This document shows, piece by piece, positions 42,588 through 52,594 of a stretch of DNA of 64,000 nucleotides. Below the pieces are notes generated by a model. It was not told where the DNA came from and searched no databases. It saw only the letters and a list, made by a program, of their open reading frames with translations. The stretch covers positions 1 through 64,000 of the forward strand of contig NZ_LMUT01000003.1 in the NCBI RefSeq assembly GCF_009765785.1, given 5' to 3'. The position numbers and the translations under genes were made by a program. This stretch comes from Granulicella sp. L46 (GTDB taxonomy: Bacteria; Acidobacteriota; Terriglobia; Terriglobales; Acidobacteriaceae). How positions within the stretch are numbered: position 1 is the first letter of the stretch; every line of letters begins with the position of its first letter.

Positions 42588-42699
42588 CGCTCGGCTACAA
42601 GCTTCGAGCGAAGAGTTTGCATCAGCGGGCTGGTTTCTGCACGCGGGCTGGATTCTTCACAAGCGATGGCGGCATACTTAGAGCTGGTTCCGAAAACTC

Positions 42700-43377
42700 A
42701 TGGCTACAGCACCGACGACAGCGAAAGTTCGCAAGCCGAGGAGCGTCCACTGGATGCGCTGGCTGGTTGCCGTTCTGTTGCTGTTGATCCTGGGATGGTT
42801 TGGGTGGGTGTACCGGCAGATTGAGGCTACGGCGGACATCGACAACGCGCAGCCGGCAGACGCGATCGCGGTGTTTGGCGCGGCGGAGTATGCGGGAAGG
42901 CCTTCGCCGGTGCTGCACGCGCGGCTGGATAAGGCGGTGTCGTTGTATGACAAGGGGATGGCGCCGGTGATTGTGACGCTGGGCGGCGGTTCGGATAAAG
43001 ATTCGGGCAAGACCGAGGCGGGCGTGGGGCGGGATTACCTGCTGGCGAACGGTGTGCCGTTTGACAAGATTATTGCCGAGACGAAGTCGTTCGACACGGA
43101 AGAACAGGTGAACAGCCTGGCATATATTGCAGGGCGGGAGAACTTCCACCACATCATCGTGGTGAGCGATGGGACGCACCTGTTTCGGATTGCGTTGCTG
43201 TGCAGGCGCGCGGGGCTGGATGTTTATACGTCGCCACGAGCGGCGCTGGGGCGGATTGATGATATCGACCGGGTTAAGCGAATGATGCACGAGGTGCTGA
43301 GCTACACGGCGCTGCGGATGGATCTGCGCGCGAGCCGGATGCATCTGTGGCTCGAAGGACATCCAGCTGACGATTAA
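42700..43377 (+). CDS. YdcF/DUF218 family membrane-anchored protein
   Basis: A 225-residue protein with one N-terminal membrane helix (WLVAVLLLLILGWFGWVY) and a DUF218 Rossmann-like domain: ADAIAVFGAAEYAGRPSPVLHARLDKA, VIVTLGGGSDKDSGKTEA and HIIVVSDGTHLFRIALLCRRAG. Related proteins (YdcF, SanA) act in envelope integrity and vancomycin tolerance, without a defined reaction. The tail overlaps the convergent methyltransferase gene by 4 bp. Confidence 0.9.
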   Translation: MATAPTTAKVRKPRSVHWMRWLVAVLLLLILGWFGWVYRQIEATADIDNAQPADAIAVFGAAEYAGRPSPVLHARLDKAVSLYDKGMAPVIVTLGGGSDKDSGKTEAGVGRDYLLANGVPFDKIIAETKSFDTEEQVNSLAYIAGRENFHHIIVVSDGTHLFRIALLCRRAGLDVYTSPRAALGRIDDIDRVKRMMHEVLSYTALRMDLRASRMHLWLEGHPADD

Positions 43378-44126
43378 CCGGGCTTGCGTGCGATGACGAC
43401 GCGCAAGGGTGGAAAGGTTGTGAGCCAGTTGGCCCAGCGGAGATCCACGTTGAAACCGAGCTTGCGAAACTCGGCCGCGTACTCGCCGGTGCGCTTGTAG
43501 TCCGAGATCAGCGCGATGCCGCCGGGCTTGAGGACACGTGCGATCTGATGGAGGGCCTGGAGGCGCGTGGGCCGGTCATAAATATTGTGCAGGCAAAGGT
43601 TGGAGACGATGACATCGAAGCTGGCGTCGGCGAAGGGCATGGCCTGGGCTCCGGCGCTGACGAGGGTGCAGCGAGATTCGATGCCTTCGAGCTTGAGGTT
43701 GTGCAGGGTTGCGGCTTCGGAGTTGCTGCCCATGTCGACGTTCGACCAGATGTCGAGGCCTGTGGCGTGGCCCGGTCCATCGAGTGCCGCGATGCGCTTT
43801 GCGGCTCCGGCGAGCAGCAGACCGCGGCCGCAGCCTACGTCGAGCACCTGCTCATCGCCGCGCCAGGGGTGCAGCGAGAGCATGAAATCGCGGTGGCGGA
43901 ACTTGCCGAATTTTACGTAGAGCAAGAAGAGTGCGGCTTCTACGAGAAGGAAGCCACCTGTCCAGGCTAAGGTCTGATGCAGCGTGAAGTCGACATGGCC
44001 CAGGTGCCAGACGCGCGGCGTGGCAATGGCGAGCAGCACACAAAGCGCGCCAATGACGAAGAGGTTACGCAGTACGTTGGGAGCGTCGACGCCGTAATCA
44101 GGCTTCACGGAAGAAGCGGTTGCCAT
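43374..44126 (-). CDS. Membrane-anchored class I SAM-dependent methyltransferase
   Basis: A 250-residue protein. Two hydrophobic segments (about 21-37 and 52-72) come before a Rossmann methyltransferase domain with motif I VLDVGCGRGLLL (94-105), FDVIVSNLCLHNIYD (motif II region) and ARVLKPGGIALISDYKRTGEY (post-II). The combination of two N-terminal helices and a methyltransferase points to a small lipophilic or membrane-bound substrate. Otherwise the substrate is unknown. Confidence 0.88.
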   Translation of the reverse strand: MATASSVKPDYGVDAPNVLRNLFVIGALCVLLAIATPRVWHLGHVDFTLHQTLAWTGGFLLVEAALFLLYVKFGKFRHRDFMLSLHPWRGDEQVLDVGCGRGLLLAGAAKRIAALDGPGHATGLDIWSNVDMGSNSEAATLHNLKLEGIESRCTLVSAGAQAMPFADASFDVIVSNLCLHNIYDRPTRLQALHQIARVLKPGGIALISDYKRTGEYAAEFRKLGFNVDLRWANWLTTFPPLRVVIARKPG

Positions 44127-44234
44127 GAGTTCCCTTTCGAGCGACGTTCGATGCTACGAACGTTGCTGCTACGAGTGTCGGGCAGTTCAATTCATGGAGC
44201 CAGTGTTATTTGTCAGGCGGCGACGTGACAGATG

Positions 44235-45366
<1,132 letters not shown>

Positions 45367-45370
45367 GAAT

Positions 45371-46957
45371 TTAGTTTACTTGGGATTGTGCTGTGGGTGT
45401 TTTGCGGGTGAAGCCGAGGAGTAGAAAGAGCGAGGTCACGAGGGCGCAGAGCCAGGCGAACCAGTCGCCGTAGCGGCTGTAGAACGTGAGGTCGGTTTCG
45501 TAGCCGAAGGGGACTTGAACGGAGGTGCGGATGTGGCGCGGGATGGTGGCGGTGATGCGGCCTTGGGGATCGATGGCGGCAGTGATGCCGGTGTTGGTGG
45601 CGCGGAGGACCCAGCGGTGATTTTCGATGGCGCGCATGCGTGCCATGTCGAGGTGTTCCCAGGGGGCGCTGGTGTCGCCATACCAGCCGTCGTCGGAGAT
45701 ATTGACTAAGACTTGTGCGCCGTTGAGGGCGAAGTGGCGTAACTCGTCTCCGAAGATGGATTCGTAACAGATAAATACACCGTATTTTTTATCGCCAACG
45801 GAAAATACGGAGCGGTGGGTGCCGGGAATAAAGAGTAGGTCGTCCAATAGGTCACCTACAAAGAAGAAGAGCGGCTTGTAGGGTGTGTATTCGCCGAAGG
45901 GGACGAGGTGCATCTTGTCGTAACGGCCGGCGTAGGTGCCATCGGGTTGAAAAAAGCTGGCGGAATTATAGAGCTTGGGGTGGTTGCCATCGTAGGAAGC
46001 CACGGTGACATCGTTGACGATGACAGCGGCGTTGGCCTGGCGGGCGAGGTCGCTGATGGATTGCCGCAAGAGTGGGTCGGTGTCGATGAAGTCGGCAGGG
46101 GCTTCGGGCCAAATGATGATTTCGGAGGGCTTGTGGGCGGGGTGGAGTTCGTTGGACGGATGCAGGCTAAGTTGCGAGAAGGCGGCTAGCATGTCTTGCT
46201 TGGTTTCTTTGTTGCCGACGGCCTCAGCACCTACGCCTAGATTTTCCTGGAGGAGGGTGGCGACGGCCTCGGTTCCCTCAAGAAAGGCGCGGGGTTGATG
46301 CGCTACTGCGACGGTTGCGATGGCGACGAGGAGGGCTGCGAGGACGGGGGGTAGGTACTTCAGGCGCGTGGTTGCTGGACGGATGAGCCAGAGGGCGTTG
46401 ACTGCGGCGATGACGAAGGAGATTCCCATGACGCCGGTCCAGGGCGCTAGTCGAGTGAGGGTGAGGTTATTGACTTGCGTGTAACCGAGCAGGTCCCAGG
46501 GAAAGCCGGTGATGCGGGCTCGAGCTAACTCGACGGCCACCCATAGGAACGGAACGGCAAGCAGAACGAGGTTGCGGGAATATTTCGCATGCAGCGCGGC
46601 GACGAGGGTTCCGAAGAGCGCGGGATAAAGACCTAAGTAGAGCGAAAAAAGAATCAGGATGCCAAAGGATGGAATGGAGGGAATATTTCCATAGAGATGC
46701 ATTGTGCGGTAGATCCAATAACAATTTCCCGCATACCAGAGCACCCCGGAAAAATAGGCGAGAAGCGCTGCATTGCGCACGCGCAATGGTTTGCCTTCGC
46801 GATTGAGAGCTAGCAACGCAGATAGAAGTGGGACCAGGCAGAACCAGCAAAATATTCTGCGCCAGAGAGGCAAAGGGCCAGCGATAGAAAACGGAAGGAC
46901 CTGCAGGATTGCGGATAAAAGAGCTAAAGCCCATAGCCGCAGCGGAATCGATCGCAT
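45371..46957 (-). CDS. lnt: Apolipoprotein N-acyltransferase
   Basis: Inner-membrane enzyme (528 residues) that adds the third acyl chain to lipoproteins. The N-terminal half has about six to eight membrane segments (LPLWRRIFCWFCLVPLLSAL; FPWDLLGYTQ). The nitrilase-type periplasmic domain carries the Glu/Lys/Cys triad in IIIWPEAPADF, GRYDKMHLVPFGEYTPY and GVFICYESIFGDE. One more helix ends the protein. The ATG at 46957 is preferred because the polar upstream extension is not conserved. Several lipobox proteins in this window are its expected clients. prfB follows in the same transcript. Confidence 0.95.
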   Translation of the reverse strand: MRSIPLRLWALALLSAILQVLPFSIAGPLPLWRRIFCWFCLVPLLSALLALNREGKPLRVRNAALLAYFSGVLWYAGNCYWIYRTMHLYGNIPSIPSFGILILFSLYLGLYPALFGTLVAALHAKYSRNLVLLAVPFLWVAVELARARITGFPWDLLGYTQVNNLTLTRLAPWTGVMGISFVIAAVNALWLIRPATTRLKYLPPVLAALLVAIATVAVAHQPRAFLEGTEAVATLLQENLGVGAEAVGNKETKQDMLAAFSQLSLHPSNELHPAHKPSEIIIWPEAPADFIDTDPLLRQSISDLARQANAAVIVNDVTVASYDGNHPKLYNSASFFQPDGTYAGRYDKMHLVPFGEYTPYKPLFFFVGDLLDDLLFIPGTHRSVFSVGDKKYGVFICYESIFGDELRHFALNGAQVLVNISDDGWYGDTSAPWEHLDMARMRAIENHRWVLRATNTGITAAIDPQGRITATIPRHIRTSVQVPFGYETDLTFYSRYGDWFAWLCALVTSLFLLLGFTRKTPTAQSQVN

Positions 46958-47090
46958 CGCTACGAGTCTAGCATCGTGATCTCGCCGCGTTGGTTGTCGC
47001 GGGCAATAGCCGCGAGAGGAATTCATCTTTATTTCGCATAGGGTTCGAAGGTATCGGGAGAAGCATGCGAAGAAGATAGATTCGATTTAT

Positions 47091-47119
47091 TTGCCGGACA
47101 CGAAACGCACCTATAGAAT
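47091..47119 (+). promoter_or_regulatory. Possible promoter of the AT-hook-like gene
   Basis: TTGCCG at 47091-47096 and TAGAAT at 47114-47119 with 17 bp between, about 65 bp before the start codon. The match is fair only. Confidence 0.4.
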
Positions 47120-47183
47120 TCTCTATGTTGCGGACATATCCTGAGTATTTCCGAGATCTGCAGCGATGGAAAGGAAGTAACCG

Positions 47184-47492
47184 ATGGACGTTCGTAAGAT
47201 AGTTGCAGAGATTGATGCAAAGATTGCGTCGCTTCAAAAGGCACGCGCGGTGCTGATGGATCTGGATGATAGCGCCGTGGTGGCGAAGCCGCAGCGTGGA
47301 CGGCCCAAGGGAAGCACCAATGCAGCGAAGGCAGCGGCAGTGAATACCGCAAAGCCTAAGGCTCGTAAGCGCAACCTGAGCCCTGAAGGGCGCAAGCGAA
47401 TTGCAGACGCGATGAAGCGTCGGTGGGCCGAGCGGCGCAAAGCGGTGAAGAAGGAAGCGGCGCCTAAGAAAGAAGCGCCGGCGAAGAAGTAG
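47184..47492 (+). CDS. Small basic protein with AT-hook-like motif
   Basis: A 102-residue, strongly basic protein. The first 30 residues form an amphipathic helix (VRKIVAEIDAKIASLQKARAVL). An AT-hook-like core QRGRPKGSTN follows, then an Ala/Lys-rich stretch, RKRNLSPEGRKRIADAMKRRWAERR, and a Lys/Ala/Pro tail (KKEAAPKKEAPAKK) resembling histone H1-like tails. DNA binding in the cytoplasm is likely, either as a nucleoid protein or a regulator. No enzyme or partner is adjacent. GGAAG lies about nine bases before ATG. It has its own promoter and a perfect terminator, so it is a single-gene unit. Confidence 0.8.
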   Translation: MDVRKIVAEIDAKIASLQKARAVLMDLDDSAVVAKPQRGRPKGSTNAAKAAAVNTAKPKARKRNLSPEGRKRIADAMKRRWAERRKAVKKEAAPKKEAPAKK

Positions 47493-47520
47493 CCTTGGGT
47501 TCATCGAGTTTGGAGAAAAG

Positions 47521-47549
47521 AAAAAGGAGCTAGAATCTAGCTCCTTTTT
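47521..47549. terminator. Intrinsic terminator between two convergent genes
   Basis: AAAAAGGAGCTAGA and TCTAGCTCCTTTTT form a perfect 14-bp symmetric stem around a one-base centre, with T runs on both sides. Confidence 0.9.
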
Positions 47550-47570
47550 CTCGTTCGCTGGATGGATGCT

Positions 47571-48209
47571 TTAGCGCACGGCTATGACTTCGCGGACATT
47601 ATCCTTGCCGAGAAAGAATCGCGTGCTGGTGTAGCCTTCTAGGAAATTTTCTATCTGGCGTGGCTGATAGACCTTGCGAACGGGAAACGACCCACTATCG
47701 AGTGCGATCAGTTCGTCGGCGTCAGTCAGCTGAAAACGGGCGAAGGCAGTCTCGGGACCTTCGAGACGTCCGTGGAAGAAGGCCAGGATCATGCCATCGG
47801 GGCGAAGCACTTTGCGCAGGCGGTCGAAGAGCGCAGGCACGAACTCGGGTGGAAGAAAGTTCGCCGTATCCCAAAGAAGAATGACGTCGAAGTCACGCCC
47901 GGAGAAGTCGAGGTTGGCGGCGATGAATCCCTCGGTGTCGAAGACGGGGTCGGCGTCGGGAGAGTCGGCTGGCGGCTTGATCCACTCGGGGCGGGTCGCA
48001 TCCTGAACGATGTTGGCCATATAGACGCTATGGCCGCGGGAGGTGAGGTAGTTGATATTCGAGGGTGAAGTGGTACCGAAGTCGAGAACACGGAGCGAGG
48101 AAGTCTTGTCGAGATAATTGCGCACCTCGATCCACCCGCGGGAATGACGAGGTGGCCGCACGGAGGGGTGAGCGGAAGAACCGTGCCCTTTCTTCAGAAA
48201 GTCAAACAT
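47571..48209 (-). CDS. Class I SAM-dependent methyltransferase-like protein
   Basis: A 212-residue protein. The methyltransferase fold is recognisable from LRVLDFGTTSPSNINYLTSRGHSVYMANI (a degenerate motif I with GTTSPSN in place of GxGxG), RDFDVILLWDTANFLP and LRKVLRPDGMILAFFHG. The N-terminus has a basic, Pro-rich stretch (HPSVRPPRHSRGW). The altered motif I leaves open whether it still binds SAM. It is read in the same direction as the bactofilin gene upstream with a gap of 27 bp, so they probably form an operon. Confidence 0.8.
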   Translation of the reverse strand: MFDFLKKGHGSSAHPSVRPPRHSRGWIEVRNYLDKTSSLRVLDFGTTSPSNINYLTSRGHSVYMANIVQDATRPEWIKPPADSPDADPVFDTEGFIAANLDFSGRDFDVILLWDTANFLPPEFVPALFDRLRKVLRPDGMILAFFHGRLEGPETAFARFQLTDADELIALDSGSFPVRKVYQPRQIENFLEGYTSTRFFLGKDNVREVIAVR

Positions 48210-48236
48210 TGCTAAGATCTCCGGCGCAGGGACGCC

Positions 48237-48611
48237 TCAGGCATTCCCACCGTGTGTTGGGCTGGGCGGGAAGGGTTCGGCAGCGCGGGTGGGATCAACA
48301 CCGCCGCGCAGGGTGGCTCCGTCTTCGATGGACAGGCTCTTTGCGCAAACATCACCCAGAACGACAGCGCCGTCGCGTAGTTCGACACGGCCGGTAGCGC
48401 GGACTTCGCCTTCCACCTTGCCGGCAATGGCGACATCCTGGGCCGAGATGGTGGCCTTGACGCGGCCATCGGGGCGCACGGTGAGCTTGGCGCCAGTGAG
48501 CCGGATGGTCCCGTCGACTTCGCCATCGATGATCAGATCAGTAGAGCCCGAAATCTCACCGCGAAATTTGGTTTCGCGGCCAATGACAGTTGCACCTTCG
48601 GTTGGAATCAT
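48237..48611 (-). CDS. Bactofilin family cytoskeletal protein
   Basis: A 124-residue beta-helical polymer-forming protein (DUF583). The core runs from GATVIGRETKFRGEISGSTDLIIDGEVDG through VKATISAQDVAIAGKVEGEVRATGRVELRD to CAKSLSIEDGATLRGGVD, with regular five/six-residue rungs. The tail is Pro-rich. Bactofilins form membrane-associated filaments that position peptidoglycan enzymes or chromosome-segregation factors. The ATG at 48611 is chosen as the codon just before the domain. Confidence 0.93.
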   Translation of the reverse strand: MIPTEGATVIGRETKFRGEISGSTDLIIDGEVDGTIRLTGAKLTVRPDGRVKATISAQDVAIAGKVEGEVRATGRVELRDGAVVLGDVCAKSLSIEDGATLRGGVDPTRAAEPFPPSPTHGGNA

Positions 48612-48776
48612 TTGATAAAGGCCTCTCCGCGGCCGAGGGAGCGTGGTTGTGTCGCATCCCGGGTAATAAGCCCGACTATAAACCAAGCAGGGCGCGAGCA
48701 CACAACTGACGGGGGAGATGAATCTTGCGTCTAACGCCAAAGTGAGGCAGAATCTTGGCTTGGGGCACCCCTTTTG

Positions 48777-49691
48777 ATGGCTCGACCAATGGTTAGTTTG
48801 AGGCTCCGCGTTGCGTGGGCGACCGGTGTTTGCGTGCTTGCCGGTGCGGCGGCGGCGAGCGCGCAGACTCCCGCGCAGGTGGAACCGCCGACGATGATGT
48901 CAGCCACGGAACTGCCGGCGGGCACGCCGCTATCCTGGGCCCAGGATGCGATCCGCAATGAGATCAAGGTGATTGAGTCGTCGGACAAGCTGCCACTGCG
49001 CTATCGACAGCGCAGGGTGGGGGCGAAGGGCGATCTGACGCGCGAGATTATTGCGAGTCGCGACGGGAACGTGGGGCGACTGGTGGAGCGGGACGGCCAG
49101 CCGATTACTGCGGCGGAGGACGCGGACGAACGTGAGCGTTTGAATGACCTGATTTCATCGCCGGATGATTTCTACCGGCATCACCGCAAAGATCTGGAGA
49201 CGCGGGAGTCGGTGATCAAGGTGGTGGGGCTGATGCCGGAGGCGATGCTTTACAGCTATGCGCCGGGCCAGCCGCAGCTCAAGGGTTCACAGGGTGAGGT
49301 GGTGCTTGATTTCCGTCCGAATCCGAGCTTTCATCCGCCGACGATGTTTGCTGAATGCCTCACGGGTTTGGAAGGCCGCGTGTGGATTGACCCACGAACT
49401 CGTACGCTGTCGCGGATTGAAGCGCGTGTGCTGCGGCCTGTGAACATGGGCTTTGGAATTTTGGCGAAGATCTATCCGGGCGGAACGCTGGCCTTGGATC
49501 AGGTAAATGTAGGCGACGACCACTGGGTGTATTCGCACCTGGACGAGCACGTGACGGCGCGGGTGTTGATGGTGAAGAATTATCCGGAGAACACGGTGAT
49601 CACGTCGTGGGACTTCCGTCCGATGCCGTCGCTGCTCTCGTACCAGGACGGCATACGGATGCTGCTCGCGATGCCGGTGGCTACGAAGTAG
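48777..49691 (+). CDS. Conserved secreted protein of unknown function
   Basis: A 304-residue exported protein with a signal peptide (VAWATGVCVLAGAAAASAQTP). It has alternating beta-strand sequence such as LRYRQRRVGAKGDLTREIIASRDGNVGRLVERDGQPI, LISSPDDFYRHHRKDLETR, LKGSQGEVVLDFRPNPSF and GRVWIDPRTRTLSRIEARVL. The pattern of a long curved sheet with a tyrosine/acidic loop resembles LolA-like or outer-membrane lipoprotein-sorting folds, but no specific family is claimed. The neighbouring minus-strand enolase-superfamily gene ends at the very next base. Confidence 0.75.
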   Translation: MARPMVSLRLRVAWATGVCVLAGAAAASAQTPAQVEPPTMMSATELPAGTPLSWAQDAIRNEIKVIESSDKLPLRYRQRRVGAKGDLTREIIASRDGNVGRLVERDGQPITAAEDADERERLNDLISSPDDFYRHHRKDLETRESVIKVVGLMPEAMLYSYAPGQPQLKGSQGEVVLDFRPNPSFHPPTMFAECLTGLEGRVWIDPRTRTLSRIEARVLRPVNMGFGILAKIYPGGTLALDQVNVGDDHWVYSHLDEHVTARVLMVKNYPENTVITSWDFRPMPSLLSYQDGIRMLLAMPVATK

Positions 49692-50819
49692 TTAGCTCGC
49701 GATGGGCTGGCCGCGGTGGAGGGTGCGGCTGCGGACGGTGAGGCGCCCAATGCGATCGGGGCGCACGGTGAATCCATTGCCGGGCGTGGTGGGAACGGTG
49801 ATGGTGCCAGTGGGGCTGACGGTGACTTCGGGCTCGATGATGTCCTGAGACCAATAGCGTTTGGACGCGGAGACGTCGCCGGGCAGCGAGAAGTTCGGCA
49901 GCGACGAGAGAGCAATGTTGTGGGCGCGGCCGATGCCGGTCTCGAGCATACCGCCGCACCAGACGGGGATGCCGAACTCCTGGGCGATGTCGTGGATGGC
50001 GAGGGCTTCGGTGAAGCCGCCGACGCGACCTACCTTGATGTTGATGATCTTGCCGCTGCCGAGCTCGAGGGCTGCGTGTGCGTCGCGGCGGTTGCGAATG
50101 CACTCGTCGAGACAGATGCGGGTGTTGATGCGGCGCTGGAGTTGAGCGTGGAAGTAGAAATCGTCGTACCAGAGCGGCTGCTCGATCATGAGGAGATTGA
50201 ACTGATCCCAGCTGGCGATGTGGCCGGCGTCGTCGAGGCGGTAGGCGGAGTTGGCGTCGCAGCTGAGCAGGATGTTCGGCCAGCGCTCGCGGACCATGGC
50301 GAAGATCTCTGAATCCCAACCGGGTTTGCACTTTAGCTTGATGCGCTGGTAGCCGGCGGCGACTTCCTTTGCGACGGCGTCCATCAGCTGCTCGGGCGTG
50401 GGCTGGATGCCGATGGAGACGCCGCAGGGGATGATGTCGCGGGTGCCCCCGAGGAGCTTTGCGAGGGGGATTCCCTGCTGCTGGGCGTCGAGATCCCAGA
50501 CGGCGTTTTCGAGCGCGGCCTTGGCCATGCGGTGGCCGCGAACCTGCTCGAAGAGTGCGGGACAGTCGCGACCGGAGGCGATTTCGGCGTTGAGGAGGCG
50601 CGGTGCTAGCTCGTGTTCGGTGATGAGCCAGGCGGTGTCGACTTGCTCGTCGGAGAAGTATGGGTGCTCGCCGGCGACGCACTCGCCCCAGGCGGAGAGG
50701 CCGTCGGCTTCGATCTCGACGAGCAGGATGCGGCGCCCGGTGGTGACGCCGAAGCTGGTCTCGAAGGGGTGGGCGAGCGGCATCTGGATTTCGCGAAGGT
50801 GGATGGCTTCGATCTTCAT
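49692..50819 (-). CDS. Enolase-superfamily MenC-like enzyme (OSBS/N-succinylamino acid racemase type)
   Basis: A 375-residue muconate-lactonizing/MenC-type enolase-superfamily enzyme. After the capping domain (MPLAHPFETSFGVTTGR) the barrel shows the catalytic KxK in IKLKCKPGWD and metal ligands in LLSCDANSAY, LLMIEQPLW and CLDECIRN. The second Lys is in IINIKVGRVGGF. This ligand set matches o-succinylbenzoate synthase/N-succinylamino acid racemases. No other menaquinone genes are adjacent, so either activity is possible. Read downstream of mazG and a GNAT gene (gap 75 bp). Confidence 0.9.
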   Translation of the reverse strand: MKIEAIHLREIQMPLAHPFETSFGVTTGRRILLVEIEADGLSAWGECVAGEHPYFSDEQVDTAWLITEHELAPRLLNAEIASGRDCPALFEQVRGHRMAKAALENAVWDLDAQQQGIPLAKLLGGTRDIIPCGVSIGIQPTPEQLMDAVAKEVAAGYQRIKLKCKPGWDSEIFAMVRERWPNILLSCDANSAYRLDDAGHIASWDQFNLLMIEQPLWYDDFYFHAQLQRRINTRICLDECIRNRRDAHAALELGSGKIINIKVGRVGGFTEALAIHDIAQEFGIPVWCGGMLETGIGRAHNIALSSLPNFSLPGDVSASKRYWSQDIIEPEVTVSPTGTITVPTTPGNGFTVRPDRIGRLTVRSRTLHRGQPIAS

Positions 50820-50837
50820 GAGAGGCTCCGGGGTTTT

Positions 50838-50878
50838 CAGTTCTTAGTTGTCAGTTCTTAGTTGTCAGTTCTCAGTTT
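50838..50878. repeat. Short tandem repeat CAGTTCTTAGTTGT
   Basis: Two full copies of a 14-bp unit and a partial third (CAGTTCTCAGTTT) in the gap between the GNAT and MenC-like genes. Confidence 0.75.
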
Positions 50879-50894
50879 CTAGGTTCTTTGGTGG

Positions 50895-51683
50895 CTAGTA
50901 GGCAAAGGTTTCGTCCCAGCGGCCTAGTTGGAATTGGCCGTCGCCGCGGTCGTTGCGCTGGTAGCCGAGGACGGAGAGGCCGTTGGCGAAGGCGGATTCG
51001 AGGGCTTGGGCGTTGCGGGCCTGAAGGTCGCGCGCGGCGGCGCGAGCAGTGGTGTCAGCGGGGGGCGAGGCCTTCCAGGTGTAGATCTCGGAGGGGACGT
51101 CGACGCGCTCTACGATGTCGAAGGGTTGGGGCTCACTGCTGAGGGCTCGGGCTACACGGTTGGAGCGCAGCCACCACTCGGCATAGACCCGATCTGTCGG
51201 GAGGCCACCCTGCAGCGGCGAGCTGGAGGGACCATAGAAGTTGCGCTGGTATCGGCGAACGATGGCGCCGAGTTTGGCGATGTTAATGTAGGCGTTTTTG
51301 ATCTCGGTCGGATCGAAGGTCCACTCCATGAGGTCGAAGCCGCGGGCGAGTGCGTCGTCGCGCTGGGCTAGCTTGAGGGCTCGCGCGATGCCCTGATTGC
51401 GAACCTCGGGGATGACTCCAACCATGTGCGAATGCAGGTACGCGTGGCCGTTGCGGAAGGCGGGGAGAGCCATGGCGAAGCCGACAGCGGTGGGGCTTTC
51501 GCCGAGGAACGCGCCCATGACCTGTCCGCCGATGCGCGAGGCTAGCAGGAACATGCGGCGCGGAATCATGTCGGCGGGATCGTAGCCCCAGACCGCTTCT
51601 TCGAGGGCGACGCACTGGTCGAACTGCTCGAGTGAGGTGAAGGACTGGATGCGGATGGGCGCGGAATTTGGGGCTTCGTTCAA
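50895..51683 (-). CDS. GNAT-family acetyltransferase
   Basis: A 262-residue protein with a GNAT domain. The acetyl-CoA region is HSHMVGVIPEVRNQGIARALKLAQRDDALARGFDLMEWTFDP, followed by NAYINIAKLGAIVRRY. The C-terminal 100 residues are a family-specific extension (YAEWWLRSNRVARAL; GLSVLGYQ). Predicted acetyltransferases of this type are frequently encoded beside MenC/NSAR-like enolases, as here, which suggests N-acyl amino acid metabolism. It overlaps mazG by 4 bp. Confidence 0.88.
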   Translation of the reverse strand: MNEAPNSAPIRIQSFTSLEQFDQCVALEEAVWGYDPADMIPRRMFLLASRIGGQVMGAFLGESPTAVGFAMALPAFRNGHAYLHSHMVGVIPEVRNQGIARALKLAQRDDALARGFDLMEWTFDPTEIKNAYINIAKLGAIVRRYQRNFYGPSSSPLQGGLPTDRVYAEWWLRSNRVARALSSEPQPFDIVERVDVPSEIYTWKASPPADTTARAAARDLQARNAQALESAFANGLSVLGYQRNDRGDGQFQLGRWDETFAY

Positions 51684-52528
51684 TCGGTGGTCTCCGCTGG
51701 TGGTGCTTCAGATTTGGCTTGCGACCAGAGGCGCTCGAGCTGGTCGGGGGACAGAGCTTTGAGCTGATCGGCGCCCCCACTTGCGCGCTCCATGGAGGCG
51801 AAGCGGGCGCGGAATTTGGCGTTGCTGCGGCGCAGTGCAGACTCGGCGTCGACGTTGAGATGGCGCGCGAGGTTCATGGTGGTGAAGAGTAGGTCGCCGA
51901 ACTCGGCTTCGATCTTGTCGGTGTCAGCTCGGGCGATCTCGGCGTGGAGCTCGGCGGTTTCTTCGGCGAGCTTATCGAAGAGGCCGTCGGCATTGGGCCA
52001 ATCGAAACCAACCTTCGCGGCGCGGGAGCCTAGCTTGGAGGCTTCGAGGGTCGCGGGCATGGAGCGGGGGATGTCGTCGAGCAGTGAAGTAGCGGCGGGC
52101 TTGAATTTTTTCTCTTCGACTTTGATCTGCTCCCAGTTGCGGAGGACTGCGTCGGAGTCCGTGGCGACGGTGCTGGCGAAGATGTGGGGATGGCGGCGAA
52201 CTAGCTTGGCGCTGAGGTTTTCAGCGACGTCGCGGAGGTCGAAGTAGCCGGCCTCGGCGGCCATTTGCGCGTAAAAGAGGACTTGCAGGAGGAGGTCGCC
52301 TAGCTCGTCCTTCAGGTCGGGCCAGGCGCGGCGCTCGATGGCGTCGAAGACCTCGTAAGTCTCTTCGAGGGTGTGGCGCTTGATGGTGTCGAAGGTCTGC
52401 TCGCGGTCCCAGGGGCAGCCGCCGGGCGCACGCAGGCGGGCCATGATGGCGGCGGCGCGCTGGAGGGCCTCGGCAGCCGGCGCCTGGGCCTCTTCCCCTT
52501 CGATTTTGTGGATGGAATCCATGCACAT
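51680..52528 (-). CDS. mazG: Nucleoside triphosphate pyrophosphohydrolase MazG
   Basis: Hydrolyses aberrant NTPs to NMP and pyrophosphate. The 282 residues carry two MazG-type domains. The first has LRAPGGCPWDREQTFDTIKRHTLEETYEVFDAI and DLKDELGDLLLQVLFYAQMAAE, with the ExxE/ExxD metal motifs. The second has KLAEETAELHAEIARAD and EAEFGDLLFTTMNLARHL. The C-terminal 20 residues are unconserved. Two ATG codons six bases apart (52528, 52522) are possible starts; neither has a clear Shine-Dalgarno sequence. First gene of a three-gene unit (mazG, GNAT, MenC-like), divergent from uvrC. Confidence 0.94.
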   Translation of the reverse strand: MCMDSIHKIEGEEAQAPAAEALQRAAAIMARLRAPGGCPWDREQTFDTIKRHTLEETYEVFDAIERRAWPDLKDELGDLLLQVLFYAQMAAEAGYFDLRDVAENLSAKLVRRHPHIFASTVATDSDAVLRNWEQIKVEEKKFKPAATSLLDDIPRSMPATLEASKLGSRAAKVGFDWPNADGLFDKLAEETAELHAEIARADTDKIEAEFGDLLFTTMNLARHLNVDAESALRRSNAKFRARFASMERASGGADQLKALSPDQLERLWSQAKSEAPPAETTD

Positions 52529-52594
52529 AAGCTTACCCGAGTCGTGCGGGCGGGGATCAACAGCGAGGATGGCGCGGACGCTCTAAACTGGAAG

